The notes under the pieces are model-generated. The model ran no database searches. It saw nothing but the letters and a program-made list of their open reading frames with translations, and was not told the DNA's origin. A stretch of DNA of 64,000 nt from Nonlabens sp. Ci31 (GTDB lineage: Bacteria; Bacteroidota; Bacteroidia; Flavobacteriales; Flavobacteriaceae). The position numbers and the translations under genes are program-made. How positions within the stretch are numbered: the first letter of the stretch is position 1; the number at the start of each line of letters is the position of its first letter. Of this stretch, positions 1-8,750 are shown piece after piece. The stretch lies in assembly GCF_012974865.1 (NCBI RefSeq), contig NZ_CP043633.1, forward strand, positions 992,001-1,056,000, in the 5' to 3' direction.

Positions 1-395
1 GCTTTTCCGCCAGCGAGTTGAATCGCCGGTTCATAGCAATCATATGCTGGGGTGAATAGCATTACCTCATCGCCAGAATGCACCATTGCTTGTATCGCAG
101 AGAAAATCCCTTGAGTCGCCCCGGCAGTCAAGCAAATTTCATTTTCTGGATGGTAAAAAGCATTGTGTTGTTGTTGCGTCATGTTAGAAATCGCTGCGCG
201 TATTGACATCAGTCCTGCCATAGGAGCGTATTGATTTTTATCGTCTTGAATCGCCTTTACTAACAACTCTTTTAAAATAGGATCTGCTGGGAAATTAGGA
301 AATCCTTGAGAGAGATTAAGAGCGTTTTGCTCGTGCGAGAGCCTGCTCATAGTAGTAAAGATGGATTCTGTGACCTTGGGAAGCTTTGAAATCAT
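1..395 (-). CDS. Class I/II PLP-dependent aminotransferase, N-terminal part (cut by window edge)
   Basis: The reverse strand reads about 131 codons from an ATG at 395 to the window edge without a stop. The N-terminal block 'LNLSQGFPNFPAD' followed by 'QYAPMAGLMSIRAAI' and 'EICLTAGATQGIFSAI' is the standard opening of fold-type I aminotransferases and most resembles the methionine/kynurenine aminotransferase group (YbdL-like). Such enzymes transfer an amino group from an amino acid to a 2-oxo acid using pyridoxal phosphate in the cytoplasm. The PLP lysine and C-terminal domain lie outside the window, so the substrate cannot be judged. It is followed upstream by the terminator of sdhB and is an independent unit. 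Confidence 0.85.
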   Translation of the reverse strand, partial: MISKLPKVTESIFTTMSRLSHEQNALNLSQGFPNFPADPILKELLVKAIQDDKNQYAPMAGLMSIRAAISNMTQQQHNAFYHPENEICLTAGATQGIFSAIQAMVHSGDEVMLFTPAYDCYEPAIQLAGGK

Positions 396-454
396 ACTTG
401 TAAATTACGAAATCATTTTTTATAAAAAGAAAGAAAAAGCACCTTTTCCAGCAT

Positions 455-488
455 AAAAAATCCCACTTCAGTACAACTAAAGTGGGAT
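455..488 (-). terminator. Rho-independent terminator of sdhB
   Basis: A perfect 9-bp stem (arms 460-468 and 480-488, reading ATCCCACTT and its complement) is followed on the minus strand by a T tract (455-460). It sits just past the sdhB stop. Confidence 0.8.
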
Positions 489-511
489 ACTTATAATTCT
501 ATTTTAAGAAA

Positions 512-1258
512 CTATCCTATAGTTTCTGCTTTTAAATACTCGCGATTCATACGTGCAATATTTTCTAATTTAATTCCTTTAGGACACTCGATCATACAAG
601 CCCCAGTATTGGTACAGTTACCAAAACCTTCAATATCCATTTGACGTACCATGTTCATCACGCGGTCAGTAGCCTCAATTTCGCCTTGTGGTAACAAAGC
701 GTATTGAGAAACCTTTGCGCTGGTAAATAACATAGCACTAGCGTTTTTACAAGCTGCAACACAAGCTCCACAACCTATACAAGTTGCTGAGTGAAATGCT
801 TCATCTGCTTTAGCTTTCTCAATCGGAATAGAGTTTGCGTCTTGAGTATTACCTGAAGTGTTAACCGATACATAAGCACCAGACTGCTGGATTCTATCAA
901 AAGAAGAACGATCGACAATTAAATCTTTGATCACTGGAAAAGCGGCTGCTCTCCATGGCTCAATAGTGATGCTATCTCCATCATTAAACTTTCTCATGTG
1001 CAATTGACAAGTAGTTGTCAATTTTTGCGGCCCATGAGGTTGTCCATTAATCATCATGTTACAAGATCCACAGATTCCTTCACGACAGTCGTGATCAAAT
1101 TCTACAGGAACCTCTCCTTTATTGATCAAATCTTCGTTTAAGATATCCATCATCTCAAGGAAAGACATATCGCCTTCAATACCATCAATAGGATAAGTAA
1201 CCATTTTTCCTTTGGCTTCAGGACCAGCCTGTCTCCATATTTTTAAAGTAAGTTTCAT
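512..1258 (-). CDS. sdhB: Succinate dehydrogenase/fumarate reductase iron-sulfur subunit
   Basis: The 248-aa protein carries electrons from the flavoprotein to the membrane anchor of complex II (succinate:quinone oxidoreductase, TCA cycle). The N-terminal 2Fe-2S ferredoxin domain shows 'CREGICGSC' near residues 58-66 with a later Cys. The C-terminal domain has the 4Fe-4S/3Fe-4S motifs '[11 protein letters not shown]' near 160-170 and '[14 protein letters not shown]' near 214. Length and motif order match the SdhB of the Bacteroidota type with a diheme SdhC and no SdhD. Unlike the usual tight sdhCAB operon, 417 bp separate it from sdhA. A terminator follows its stop. Confidence 0.95.
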   Translation of the reverse strand: MKLTLKIWRQAGPEAKGKMVTYPIDGIEGDMSFLEMMDILNEDLINKGEVPVEFDHDCREGICGSCNMMINGQPHGPQKLTTTCQLHMRKFNDGDSITIEPWRAAAFPVIKDLIVDRSSFDRIQQSGAYVSVNTSGNTQDANSIPIEKAKADEAFHSATCIGCGACVAACKNASAMLFTSAKVSQYALLPQGEIEATDRVMNMVRQMDIEGFGNCTNTGACMIECPKGIKLENIARMNREYLKAETIG

Positions 1259-1675
1259 ACTTTTATTAATTTGTTAATGGTTATTAATTGTTAGTTAATG
1301 GTCAACTGTGAAAAGTTCCCTGACTAGCTCATAACAACCGGTTATTAACTTTTGGCTTTTTTTAAATACTTAATATAGCCGTTCAAATTTTTATATTGTC
1401 GTAAATATCTTTTTCTAAAACATCTGCGACATCACTATTTATATACTTTTCAACAAGTGCACAATGTATCTGATCTTGATGCCCTTCTCATTTGAGAAAC
1501 TAAATCAAACCTTTCGTGTTTAGGAAAAGTTTTAAGTAATTCAGAAACTTTATTTCTAATCTCTTTGCCTTTTTTCCAGCAATTCAAGTCTTTAAAGCTT
1601 CTTATCTCACTCGTTTATTTATTGTATTTCGCTTTCGCGAAAGCGAAATACAAACAATTATCAGTTAACTAATTT
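1259..1675. other. 417-bp gap between sdhA and sdhB
   Basis: I see no gene here. The only structured element is the 32-bp palindrome near sdhA (1622-1653). The rest is AT-rich. No clear TAnnTTTG promoter box for sdhB was found, so it is open whether sdhB has its own promoter or is read through from sdhA. Confidence 0.6.
1622..1653. repeat. Iterated palindrome, extended to 32 bp
   Basis: This is a perfect inverted repeat centred on 1637/1638, with the 16-bp core CGCTTTCGCGAAAGCG at 1630-1645. It is the longest version of the palindrome that recurs throughout the window. It lies 23 bp beyond the sdhA stop and could also form a stem in RNA, but it has no following T tract. Confidence 0.9.
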
Positions 1676-3679
1676 CTATTTATAACTACGAGTCTTCAAT
1701 TCCACATTTTCAAAGACCAAGTCTTCTTTGTGCAATTTAGCATCACGCGGATTCTCATTGTATTCCCAAGCACTAACGTATGCATAGTTTTCATCATCAC
1801 GCAATGCTTCACCATCTGCAGTTTGATATTCCTCACGGAAATGACCACCACAACTTTCGTTTCTATCTAATGCATCTTTTGCAAACAACTCCCCTAATTC
1901 AAGGAAATCGGCAACACGCCCAGCTTTCTCTAGCTCTTGGTTTTTAGTATCTGCCGTTCCTGGAACTTTTACATTCTTCCAGAAATCTGCTCTCAACTCA
2001 GCGATTTCATCCATGGCTGCTTGTAGGTCTGTCGCATTACGAGACATCCCACATTTGTTCCACATGATCAAACCTAATTTCTTATGATAGTAATCAACAG
2101 AATGAGTTCCTGTACCATTCATCAATTTCTCGATGCGCGCACGAGTGTCTTTTTCTGCTTGATCAAACTCGGCTGTTTCTGTAGAAATAGCACCTGTTCT
2201 GATTTCGTCTGCCAGGTAATCACCAATGGTGTATGGTAAAACGAAATATCCATCAGCTAGACCTTGCATCAAAGCACTTGCTCCTAAACGGTTAGCACCA
2301 TGATCAGAGAAGTTTGCTTCACCAGCAGCAAAACATCCAGGCACTGTGGTTTGTAAATTATAATCTACCCATAATCCACCCATGGTGTAATGGACCGCAG
2401 GGAAAATCTTCATCGGTACTTCGTATGGATTCTCGTCTGCGATATTGCGGTACATGTCAAATAAGTTACCGTATTTTTTTTCTATAACTTTTTTACCTAA
2501 AGCAATCATCTCTTCTTTACTAGCATCTTTATGACCACTTGTTAAAGCTTCTACTTTTCCATATCTGAAGAAGGAAGCTTCAAAATCTAGATAAACAGCA
2601 TTACCTGTTTTATTAACACCATAACCGGCATCACAACGCTCTTTTGCAGCACGGGATGCTACATCGCGTGGCACCAAGTTACCAAAAGCTGGATACCTTC
2701 TTTCTAGGTAATAATCTCTATCTTCTTCTTTAAGGTTGACACCTTTCAACTTCCCTTCACGTATTGCTTTTGCGTCTTCTAAGTTTTTAGGAACCCAAAT
2801 ACGTCCATCATTACGCAAAGATTCTGACATCAATGTCAGTTTAGATTGGTGATCACCACTAACTGGAATACAAGTTGGGTGAATTTGTGTATAACATGGG
2901 TTTGCAAAATAAGCACCACGTCGGTGTGCTCTCCATGCTGCCATTACATTACTACCCATAGCGTTTGTAGAAAGGAAAAATACATTTCCATAACCACCAG
3001 AAGCAATTACTACAGCATGTGCTCCATGTCTTTCTATCTCTCCTGTAACTAAGTTACGAGCAATAATACCACGTGCTTTACCGTCCACCTTTACAAGATC
3101 TAACATCTCATGACGGTTGAATGGAGTTACTTTACCACGGTTGATCTGTCTGTTCAATGCCGAATAAGCTCCTAACAATAACTGCTGTCCCGTTTGACCT
3201 GCAGCGTAAAAAGTTCTTGAAACTAATACACCACCAAAAGAACGGTTATCTAACAAACCTCCATACTCACGAGCAAAAGGAACTCCTTGTGCTACGCACT
3301 GGTCAATAATGTTAGAAGAGACTTCAGCAAGTCTGTGAACGTTTGCTTCACGAGATCTATAGTCACCACCTTTTATGGTATCATAAAACAGACGGTAGTT
3401 AGAATCTCCATCTCCTTGATAGTTTTTAGCGGCATTAATTCCCCCTTGTGCAGCAATGGAATGCGCGCGACGCGGAGAATCATTATAACAAAATGTCTTT
3501 ACATTGTAACCTAGTTCAGCAAGAGTTGCTGCAGCAGAGCCACCTGCCAAACCAGTTCCAACAACTATAACATCTATGTTACGTTTGTTTGCTGGGTTGA
3601 CCAGATTAATGTGATTTTTATGATTGACCCACTTTTCTTCGAGGGGCCCTTTAGGTACTTTAGAATCTAATACTGACAT
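1676..3679 (-). CDS. sdhA: Succinate dehydrogenase/fumarate reductase flavoprotein subunit
   Basis: The 667-aa catalytic subunit oxidises succinate to fumarate with covalently bound FAD. The Rossmann dinucleotide motif '[12 protein letters not shown]' lies near residues 39-50 and 'HSIAAQGG' (FAD-linking His) near 73-80. The substrate-site segment 'HPTCIP' is near 268, and '[10 protein letters not shown]' and '[14 protein letters not shown]' follow downstream. The length is that of the Bacteroidota/epsilon-type enzyme. It starts 10 bp downstream of the sdhC stop, so the two are co-transcribed. The product acts on the cytoplasmic face of the inner membrane, bound to SdhB and SdhC. Confidence 0.96.
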   Translation of the reverse strand: MSVLDSKVPKGPLEEKWVNHKNHINLVNPANKRNIDVIVVGTGLAGGSAAATLAELGYNVKTFCYNDSPRRAHSIAAQGGINAAKNYQGDGDSNYRLFYDTIKGGDYRSREANVHRLAEVSSNIIDQCVAQGVPFAREYGGLLDNRSFGGVLVSRTFYAAGQTGQQLLLGAYSALNRQINRGKVTPFNRHEMLDLVKVDGKARGIIARNLVTGEIERHGAHAVVIASGGYGNVFFLSTNAMGSNVMAAWRAHRRGAYFANPCYTQIHPTCIPVSGDHQSKLTLMSESLRNDGRIWVPKNLEDAKAIREGKLKGVNLKEEDRDYYLERRYPAFGNLVPRDVASRAAKERCDAGYGVNKTGNAVYLDFEASFFRYGKVEALTSGHKDASKEEMIALGKKVIEKKYGNLFDMYRNIADENPYEVPMKIFPAVHYTMGGLWVDYNLQTTVPGCFAAGEANFSDHGANRLGASALMQGLADGYFVLPYTIGDYLADEIRTGAISTETAEFDQAEKDTRARIEKLMNGTGTHSVDYYHKKLGLIMWNKCGMSRNATDLQAAMDEIAELRADFWKNVKVPGTADTKNQELEKAGRVADFLELGELFAKDALDRNESCGGHFREEYQTADGEALRDDENYAYVSAWEYNENPRDAKLHKEDLVFENVELKTRSYK

Positions 3680-3689
3680 AATTTATATA

Positions 3690-4355
3690 TTATGAGTGAG
3701 TAAAATGGTGGTACAACGCGATGAAAATAAACCCAGCAGGGATCAATACTGACCATGCGTAAGTTGCTTTTCTCAATCCATCACCTTTATTAACTGCTTT
3801 GGCTCCCATAGACTGGAAAGAGCTGTTAAACCCGTGCCATAAGTGCATGGACAAGAGAATAAAAGAGATAACGTATATGACAGTTCTCCAAAACGGCTCA
3901 AATTTTTCTTTCAACTCTGGCAGGTAACGTGTTGGATCTTCAGGATTACTTTCAATATATTTGTAAGCCATCTCGTGAACCCAAAAGTCATACATGTGTA
4001 ATCCTAAAAAGGCAAGCACCACAAGACCAGTAATGATCATGTTACGAGACACCCAAGTAGAGTTTGAATTACCCGAAAATTTAGCATATTTTATGGGACG
4101 TGCTTTTCTGTTTTGATAATCTAAGACGATACCCATGATAAAGTGTACTATCAACCCCCCTATTAATATAGGTTGAGCAATATATTGCACTAATACGTTG
4201 TATCCCATAAAATGAGACCATTCATTAAAAGTGTCTGGTGCAATAACAGAAGTAATGTTAATTACAAAATGCTGTGTTAAGAATATAACTAAGAATAATC
4301 CTGAAAGTGCCATTACCCACTTTCTAGCAAGCGATGATTTTACTAATGCGCTCAT
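3690..4355 (-). CDS. sdhC: Succinate dehydrogenase cytochrome b558 subunit
   Basis: This 221-aa integral membrane anchor of complex II should bind two haems and quinone. About five hydrophobic helices are visible (around residues 13-40, 58-82, 105-125, 155-175 and 198-218). Histidines sit within or next to them ('TQHFVIN', 'IVHFIMG', 'GLHMYDFWVH', 'SMHLWHG', 'YHHFTHS'), as expected of the single-subunit diheme type. The reading frame is open to a TTG at 4379, but that codon overlaps a promoter box TATCTTTG at 4377-4384. The ATG at 4355 ('MSALVKSS') is therefore chosen. It is the first gene of sdhCA(B). Confidence 0.93.
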   Translation of the reverse strand: MSALVKSSLARKWVMALSGLFLVIFLTQHFVINITSVIAPDTFNEWSHFMGYNVLVQYIAQPILIGGLIVHFIMGIVLDYQNRKARPIKYAKFSGNSNSTWVSRNMIITGLVVLAFLGLHMYDFWVHEMAYKYIESNPEDPTRYLPELKEKFEPFWRTVIYVISFILLSMHLWHGFNSSFQSMGAKAVNKGDGLRKATYAWSVLIPAGFIFIALYHHFTHS

Positions 4356-4376
4356 GTATAATTTTTTAATTTGCTG

Positions 4377-4384
4377 CAAAGATA
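4377..4384 (-). promoter_or_regulatory. Promoter -7 box of sdhC (TATCTTTG)
   Basis: The box matches the Bacteroidota TAnnTTTG consensus and ends 21 nt before the sdhC ATG. A weak TTG at 4407-4405, about 20 bp upstream, could be the -33 element. Confidence 0.6.
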
Positions 4385-4669
4385 AGTTTCAGCCGTCTCA
4401 ATATCAATCGTAATAGTTAAAAGCCCTATTACTTTGCCTTATTTGGATTCAGTCTTAATAATTTTTATGCATACAGTCCTCTATTAAGTAGCATATCACC
4501 TCTTTTACTTTCAAGAAAAGAGTTAAGAAAATGTTGTTGTTTTGTTTGCTTACCCTTTATATCGAGAAGAATATGCGTTCCTAATCATACCTGCCTTTGA
4601 ATACTTAAAGAGCTACTGACTTATGAGGACCAATAATTATATATCGTTTTCGCGAAAGCGAGCATAAAA
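4385..4669. other. Intergenic region sdhC / PKD lipoprotein
   Basis: No gene is visible. The region holds the upstream part of the sdhC promoter and, at 4645-4660, a one-mismatch copy of the iterated palindrome (CGTTTTCGCGAAAGCG). Confidence 0.55.
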
Positions 4670-4694
4670 AAGCCACTCCTTATAAGAGTGGCTT
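4670..4694 (-). terminator. Terminator of the SusCD-type operon
   Basis: A 9-bp perfect stem (4670-4678 with 4686-4694, AAGCCACTC and complement) is followed on the minus strand by a run of T (4665-4670). It lies 25 bp beyond the last gene of the operon. Confidence 0.85.
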
Positions 4695-4718
4695 AATAAT
4701 CGTTTAACTATTGCTATT

Positions 4719-5702
4719 CTAAATACAACTAGGGTTGGGGTTCACTGGAACATCCGTCGTAAGCGTATGATACCAGGCGAGTGCTGGATCATTTGCTTGT
4801 ACCGTGCGCAGTACCATTCTATTTGCAGTAATTTCTAAGATTTCATACTCACTACTTCCTACGTACCAGCTAATAAAACTGTCGTTTGCTAATAACATAG
4901 TGGTTTTTCTAGATTGATCCACTGGAGCATCTGTATCAAGTGTAGGAAGAAAAGTAACCACACCAGGAGCAGGAGCTGTAAATGGCAAGCATTCATCGGC
5001 ATTGGCCGTATTAAGAGCCGATGGACCACCAAATTGAGTTAGATAGGAATTGTGAAAATAAGTGCCTCCAAAATTATTCAACTCATAAATAACATTATTT
5101 CCGGCTTTTGTAAACGTCATTTCATCCTCGTAAAAACATTCTGTTAACTCATTACAATACCTTCCAAATGCAGGAACCGGGAAAAATGCTGGAGTATAAT
5201 AAGCATCCGGAGACTGTCCTCCTATCAAATTTGTAGGTCCTACTCCCCAATGACCATTTTCAGTTACTGACCAATACCATGTTTTAGAAGTTCCTCCTGT
5301 TAAGAAGTCTTTTGCCTCTGCATCATCAAAGGTGCTTAACACATCTATTATGACAGTTTGTGTTGTTGCAGCTCCGCCTGTCCCAGTAGCGGTTACCGTA
5401 ACATTGTAACTTATCACACCCAATTCTACAAAACGGTGCTCTATAGTTCCATCAAAAGAAGAACCATTGCGCCCATCACCAAAGTCATAAGTATAATTAA
5501 GAGCATTATCTGACATTGCATTAAAGACTACTATTCCAGTTCCATCTCCGTTAGGGTCAGCTACAGTTTCACCTTGAATATCAAAATTTAATACCAAATT
5601 ACTAGGCGCAATCACAGCACCAAATTCGGTGTCGTCATCTTGACATGATTGGAATAGGACTCCCAAAATCAAGACTATTAAAAGTTTATAATAATATTTC
5701 AT
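4719..5702 (-). CDS. PKD-domain surface lipoprotein of SusCD-type operon
   Basis: This 327-aa lipoprotein has a hydrophobic leader and the lipobox 'LFQSC' (lipidated Cys20). A PKD/immunoglobulin-like domain spans about residues 35-125, marked by 'YTYDFGDG' at 71-77. The C-terminal part (about 130-327) is rich in Trp, Tyr and Cys and may be a glycan-binding module. It is the last gene of a four-gene operon behind SusC and SusD, 10 bp after the preceding lipoprotein. By analogy with other Flavobacteriaceae operons it is probably an accessory surface glycan-binding protein. The ligand cannot be read from the sequence, and laminarin or another beta-glucan is only a guess based on PKD lipoproteins of laminarin loci. 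Confidence 0.8.
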   Translation of the reverse strand: MKYYYKLLIVLILGVLFQSCQDDDTEFGAVIAPSNLVLNFDIQGETVADPNGDGTGIVVFNAMSDNALNYTYDFGDGRNGSSFDGTIEHRFVELGVISYNVTVTATGTGGAATTQTVIIDVLSTFDDAEAKDFLTGGTSKTWYWSVTENGHWGVGPTNLIGGQSPDAYYTPAFFPVPAFGRYCNELTECFYEDEMTFTKAGNNVIYELNNFGGTYFHNSYLTQFGGPSALNTANADECLPFTAPAPGVVTFLPTLDTDAPVDQSRKTTMLLANDSFISWYVGSSEYEILEITANRMVLRTVQANDPALAWYHTLTTDVPVNPNPSCI

Positions 5703-5712
5703 TGCTATATTT

Positions 5713-7269
5713 TTAATTAGTTTTTATTAAGTCATCAATATAGATCGTCTCTGGGGCAGCAGTTGCCGCTAGCGGATCAAAGAATATCACAACATTCCTT
5801 AAGTCGGCTGTAGTACTGCCGCTAAAGGAGTTGAAGGTTAGTTCTTCCCAACCATTAGCAACCGTAGTGGTAACACTTGTCACTTCTTGAAATAAACCAC
5901 CGTTACCTACTCTTTCGATTTTTAACCATACCGGCAAACCTGCTCTAGGAGAATACACTTTTAAAGTGAAAGAAGTTGTTGCACTAAATGCAACCGGTTG
6001 ATCAATAACTATGGCAACCAAAGAAAAGTTATTGGGCCCAGTAGCAGGTCGATCAAACTGCATCACCGTACCAGAACTATTTACCATATCTGGCACAGGA
6101 TTAGGAATTATGGAGAATGCTCCATTATTCGTACCTATATTATATATCCTGTTAGCATCTTCAAAAGTTAAAGGCAATAGTATCGGAGGACCATCAGCTA
6201 GCTCAATATCATCAAAGTAATTCACATCAGCAGTAGGCGCACCTCCTAAATCAAAAAACACTACAAAACGACTAAAAGGCTGGGTTGTATCTAAACCTGT
6301 GGTATCAAAGAAAAGCGTTTCCCATTCACCAAGCTTAGTTGTAAATGCTTCATAATCTACCGATGCAATACTACCATCTGAATTTTCCATTTTAATGGTA
6401 ACCTTTGTTCCTATAGGCATTGGTGACCATGTTTTCATTCTCAGGCTCTGTGGTCCTGAAAAGTCTATAGGCCCGCCTAGTGGCACAACAACACCTCCAT
6501 AGGTCTGTGCCCCGGTCTTTACTATGCTGACTACTTTAGTACTATTATTATCTACGCTAACGTCAGGATTATTGATGATAGCAACGTTAGATTCAAAGTT
6601 GATTAAATTGTAATTTAAAGTAGACGACTCAAAGTCCAATGGTAACATCACCGGGTCTTCAATCATAACCACTTCAGTTACTGCAGTAATAGCAGCACCA
6701 CCACTCAAAGCAGTAACGGTTACGGTATATGTTCCAGTACTTGAATAATCGTAAATAACTTCCTCACCTTCCATAAAAACAACAGCCGCTAATGCTGGAT
6801 CCTCGCCAAAAGTAACTTCAAAAGCGGTCTCAAAGTCTGCTGTAGCGTTAACTGAAACACCAAAGTTAGATGTTGCACTTTCTGTAACAGTAACAACCAG
6901 ATTCTCTGGAGCTCTAAAGGATACATCGAGGTTTTTAGTAAACTCTGTAGTTTTACCACTTAAATTAGTGGCAACCACTCTTACAGGATAAGTACCTTCA
7001 GCATAATTGCGTTGTGCGTTTTCTCCTAATGGCAAAACCGTGGACTCACCAGTACCGTCTGCATAGAAGACCTCAAAGCTTGTCACATCAACACCAGAAG
7101 GTGAAATGGTCACAAGGCCAGAATTGTCTTGAGTAATGTTAAAAATTAGACCCAAGTCCTTAGGAGCCTCTAGTGCCAGACTTAAATCTCTGCTGTCATC
7201 ACTATCACAACTCCACAGAGCCGTACTGGCAACTATTAGAGCAACTAATAAAAATTTAATGTTTTTCAT
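5713..7269 (-). CDS. Surface glycan-binding lipoprotein with PKD-like and two repeated carbohydrate-binding-like modules
   Basis: The 518-aa lipoprotein has a leader ending 'ALWSC' (Cys21). After two Ig/PKD-like segments (about 38-120 and 120-205) come two related beta-sandwich modules. One starts near 210 with 'LPLDFESSTLNYNLINFE' and the other near 365 with 'LPLTFEDANRIYNIG'. Both end in segments of the type 'VVFFDLGG..YFDDIEL' and 'VIFFDP..IYIDDLI', typical of jelly-roll carbohydrate-binding modules. The position between SusD and the PKD lipoprotein fits the SusE/F role of holding oligosaccharide at the outer surface for the SusCD importer. The paired modules suggest an internal duplication. 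The ligand is unknown. Confidence 0.8.
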   Translation of the reverse strand: MKNIKFLLVALIVASTALWSCDSDDSRDLSLALEAPKDLGLIFNITQDNSGLVTISPSGVDVTSFEVFYADGTGESTVLPLGENAQRNYAEGTYPVRVVATNLSGKTTEFTKNLDVSFRAPENLVVTVTESATSNFGVSVNATADFETAFEVTFGEDPALAAVVFMEGEEVIYDYSSTGTYTVTVTALSGGAAITAVTEVVMIEDPVMLPLDFESSTLNYNLINFESNVAIINNPDVSVDNNSTKVVSIVKTGAQTYGGVVVPLGGPIDFSGPQSLRMKTWSPMPIGTKVTIKMENSDGSIASVDYEAFTTKLGEWETLFFDTTGLDTTQPFSRFVVFFDLGGAPTADVNYFDDIELADGPPILLPLTFEDANRIYNIGTNNGAFSIIPNPVPDMVNSSGTVMQFDRPATGPNNFSLVAIVIDQPVAFSATTSFTLKVYSPRAGLPVWLKIERVGNGGLFQEVTSVTTTVANGWEELTFNSFSGSTTADLRNVVIFFDPLAATAAPETIYIDDLIKTN

Positions 7270-7280
7270 TTCAAATCGTA

Positions 7281-8738
7281 TTAATAATTAGGATTTTGTT
7301 CCCATCGATTCCCAGCAAGTAAAATCTCTTCTAGTGGGATGGGGAAAATTTCATGTTTGCCGGCTACAAAACCGTCTATTTCTGCCGCTGCACGACCAGT
7401 TCTTACTAAATCAAAGAAATGGTGTCCTTCACCAACTAGCTCTAGTCTGCGTTCTAGAAATATAGCGTCTGTTAAGGCCGTGCCTGAAGTTAGCACATCA
7501 GGTAATCCAACTCTAGTTCGTACCTCGTTGAGATACGTTTGTGCCTGTCCATCTCCTAGACCTCCGCTGTTATAAGCCTCTGCTGCCATCAAATAAACAT
7601 CTGCGAGTCTTATGGCCCGGTAGTTATTAGGGTTGGTAAGATTAGCATCTCCAGTATTCAAATCCCCTTGTCGAGCAATATATTTTCTATTGTAATAACC
7701 TGTATGTTCAAAACCTACACTAAATGTAGCGTTGTTAGCTGCCGCGAAAGCGTCTATATCTAAAATTGCCGTGTCTTTACGTGGATCAGCGGCATCAAAT
7801 AGATCTACCACCTCTTGAGTAGGGACATTAAAACTGAATCCGGAGTCAAAAGTAGGGCCGTTATAATTTCTAATACCATTAAATCCTACTGCAACATTTC
7901 CTTCACTACATTGTAAACAACCAAAACCAGCACCCTCAGCATCTGAATACTGAATTTCAAAAACCGACTCTGAATTGTTTTCATTGTCATTTTCAAAAAT
8001 TGTTGAATAATCGGTAACTAGGCTATAAGGTCCAAAACCGATTAGGTCATCGAGCACATCAGCAGCCTCTATATATTTCTCTTGAAACAAGTATACCTTT
8101 CCTAACAAGGCTTGTGCACTACCTTTAGTAGCACGACCTACATCTGGAGTAGTGTATTCTAAGTTATCAACTGCAAACATCAAATCTCGTTCAATCTGTT
8201 CATAAACAGCTGCTTTAGGAGTGCGATCTACTTCGAACTGATCTCCAAATAAAAATCGTTGATCTACCACTAACGGTACATCCCCAAAAAATTTGACCAA
8301 TTCAAAATAATAGTAAGCTCTAAGAAAACGTGTTTCCCCTAGTACTCTTGGCTTATCGGGAAAGTCCGTTTTATCTTTAAATTCCATGATGTAATTTGCT
8401 CTATTCACACCCGCAAACATCCACCTCCATAAATCTGTTAATTGCGCATTTACAGGCGTGTGAATCATATCGTCTATTTGTTGGATACCTATAACATCAG
8501 TAGCGCTCTCGCCACCAGCCAGAGTATTATCTGAGGCTATCTCACCCAACATGACATTAATATAACTGGACTGTAGCAGGTCATAAGCCGCAATTAATGC
8601 GTTTTCATAATCGGCTTGCGTGTTAAAAAAATTTTCTGAATTAGCATCTTCACTAGTAACGTCTATATAATCCTCGCTACACGCATTAAAGCCTATGGCT
8701 GCGACGAATAATAGCATATATATCTTATAAATTTTCAT
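7281..8738 (-). CDS. SusD/RagB-family outer-membrane nutrient-binding lipoprotein
   Basis: This 485-aa lipoprotein has leader 'MKIYKIYMLLFVAAIGFNAC' (Cys20). The N-terminal SusD-like helical segment includes 'NFFNTQADYENALIAAYD', and 'ANYIMEFKD' and 'ETRFLRAYYYFELVKFFGD' are classic TPR-like SusD signatures. The C-terminal RagB region has 'NYRAIRLADVYLMAAEAYN', 'YLNEVRTRVGLP' and 'ERRLELVGEGHHFFDLVRTG'. SusD caps the TonB-dependent SusC barrel and delivers glycan or peptide oligomers to it. The gene follows susC by 12 bp and precedes two binding lipoproteins. Length is slightly short of typical (about 500-550) but complete. Confidence 0.93.
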   Translation of the reverse strand: MKIYKIYMLLFVAAIGFNACSEDYIDVTSEDANSENFFNTQADYENALIAAYDLLQSSYINVMLGEIASDNTLAGGESATDVIGIQQIDDMIHTPVNAQLTDLWRWMFAGVNRANYIMEFKDKTDFPDKPRVLGETRFLRAYYYFELVKFFGDVPLVVDQRFLFGDQFEVDRTPKAAVYEQIERDLMFAVDNLEYTTPDVGRATKGSAQALLGKVYLFQEKYIEAADVLDDLIGFGPYSLVTDYSTIFENDNENNSESVFEIQYSDAEGAGFGCLQCSEGNVAVGFNGIRNYNGPTFDSGFSFNVPTQEVVDLFDAADPRKDTAILDIDAFAAANNATFSVGFEHTGYYNRKYIARQGDLNTGDANLTNPNNYRAIRLADVYLMAAEAYNSGGLGDGQAQTYLNEVRTRVGLPDVLTSGTALTDAIFLERRLELVGEGHHFFDLVRTGRAAAEIDGFVAGKHEIFPIPLEEILLAGNRWEQNPNY

Positions 8739-8750
8739 CTTGATTATTTT

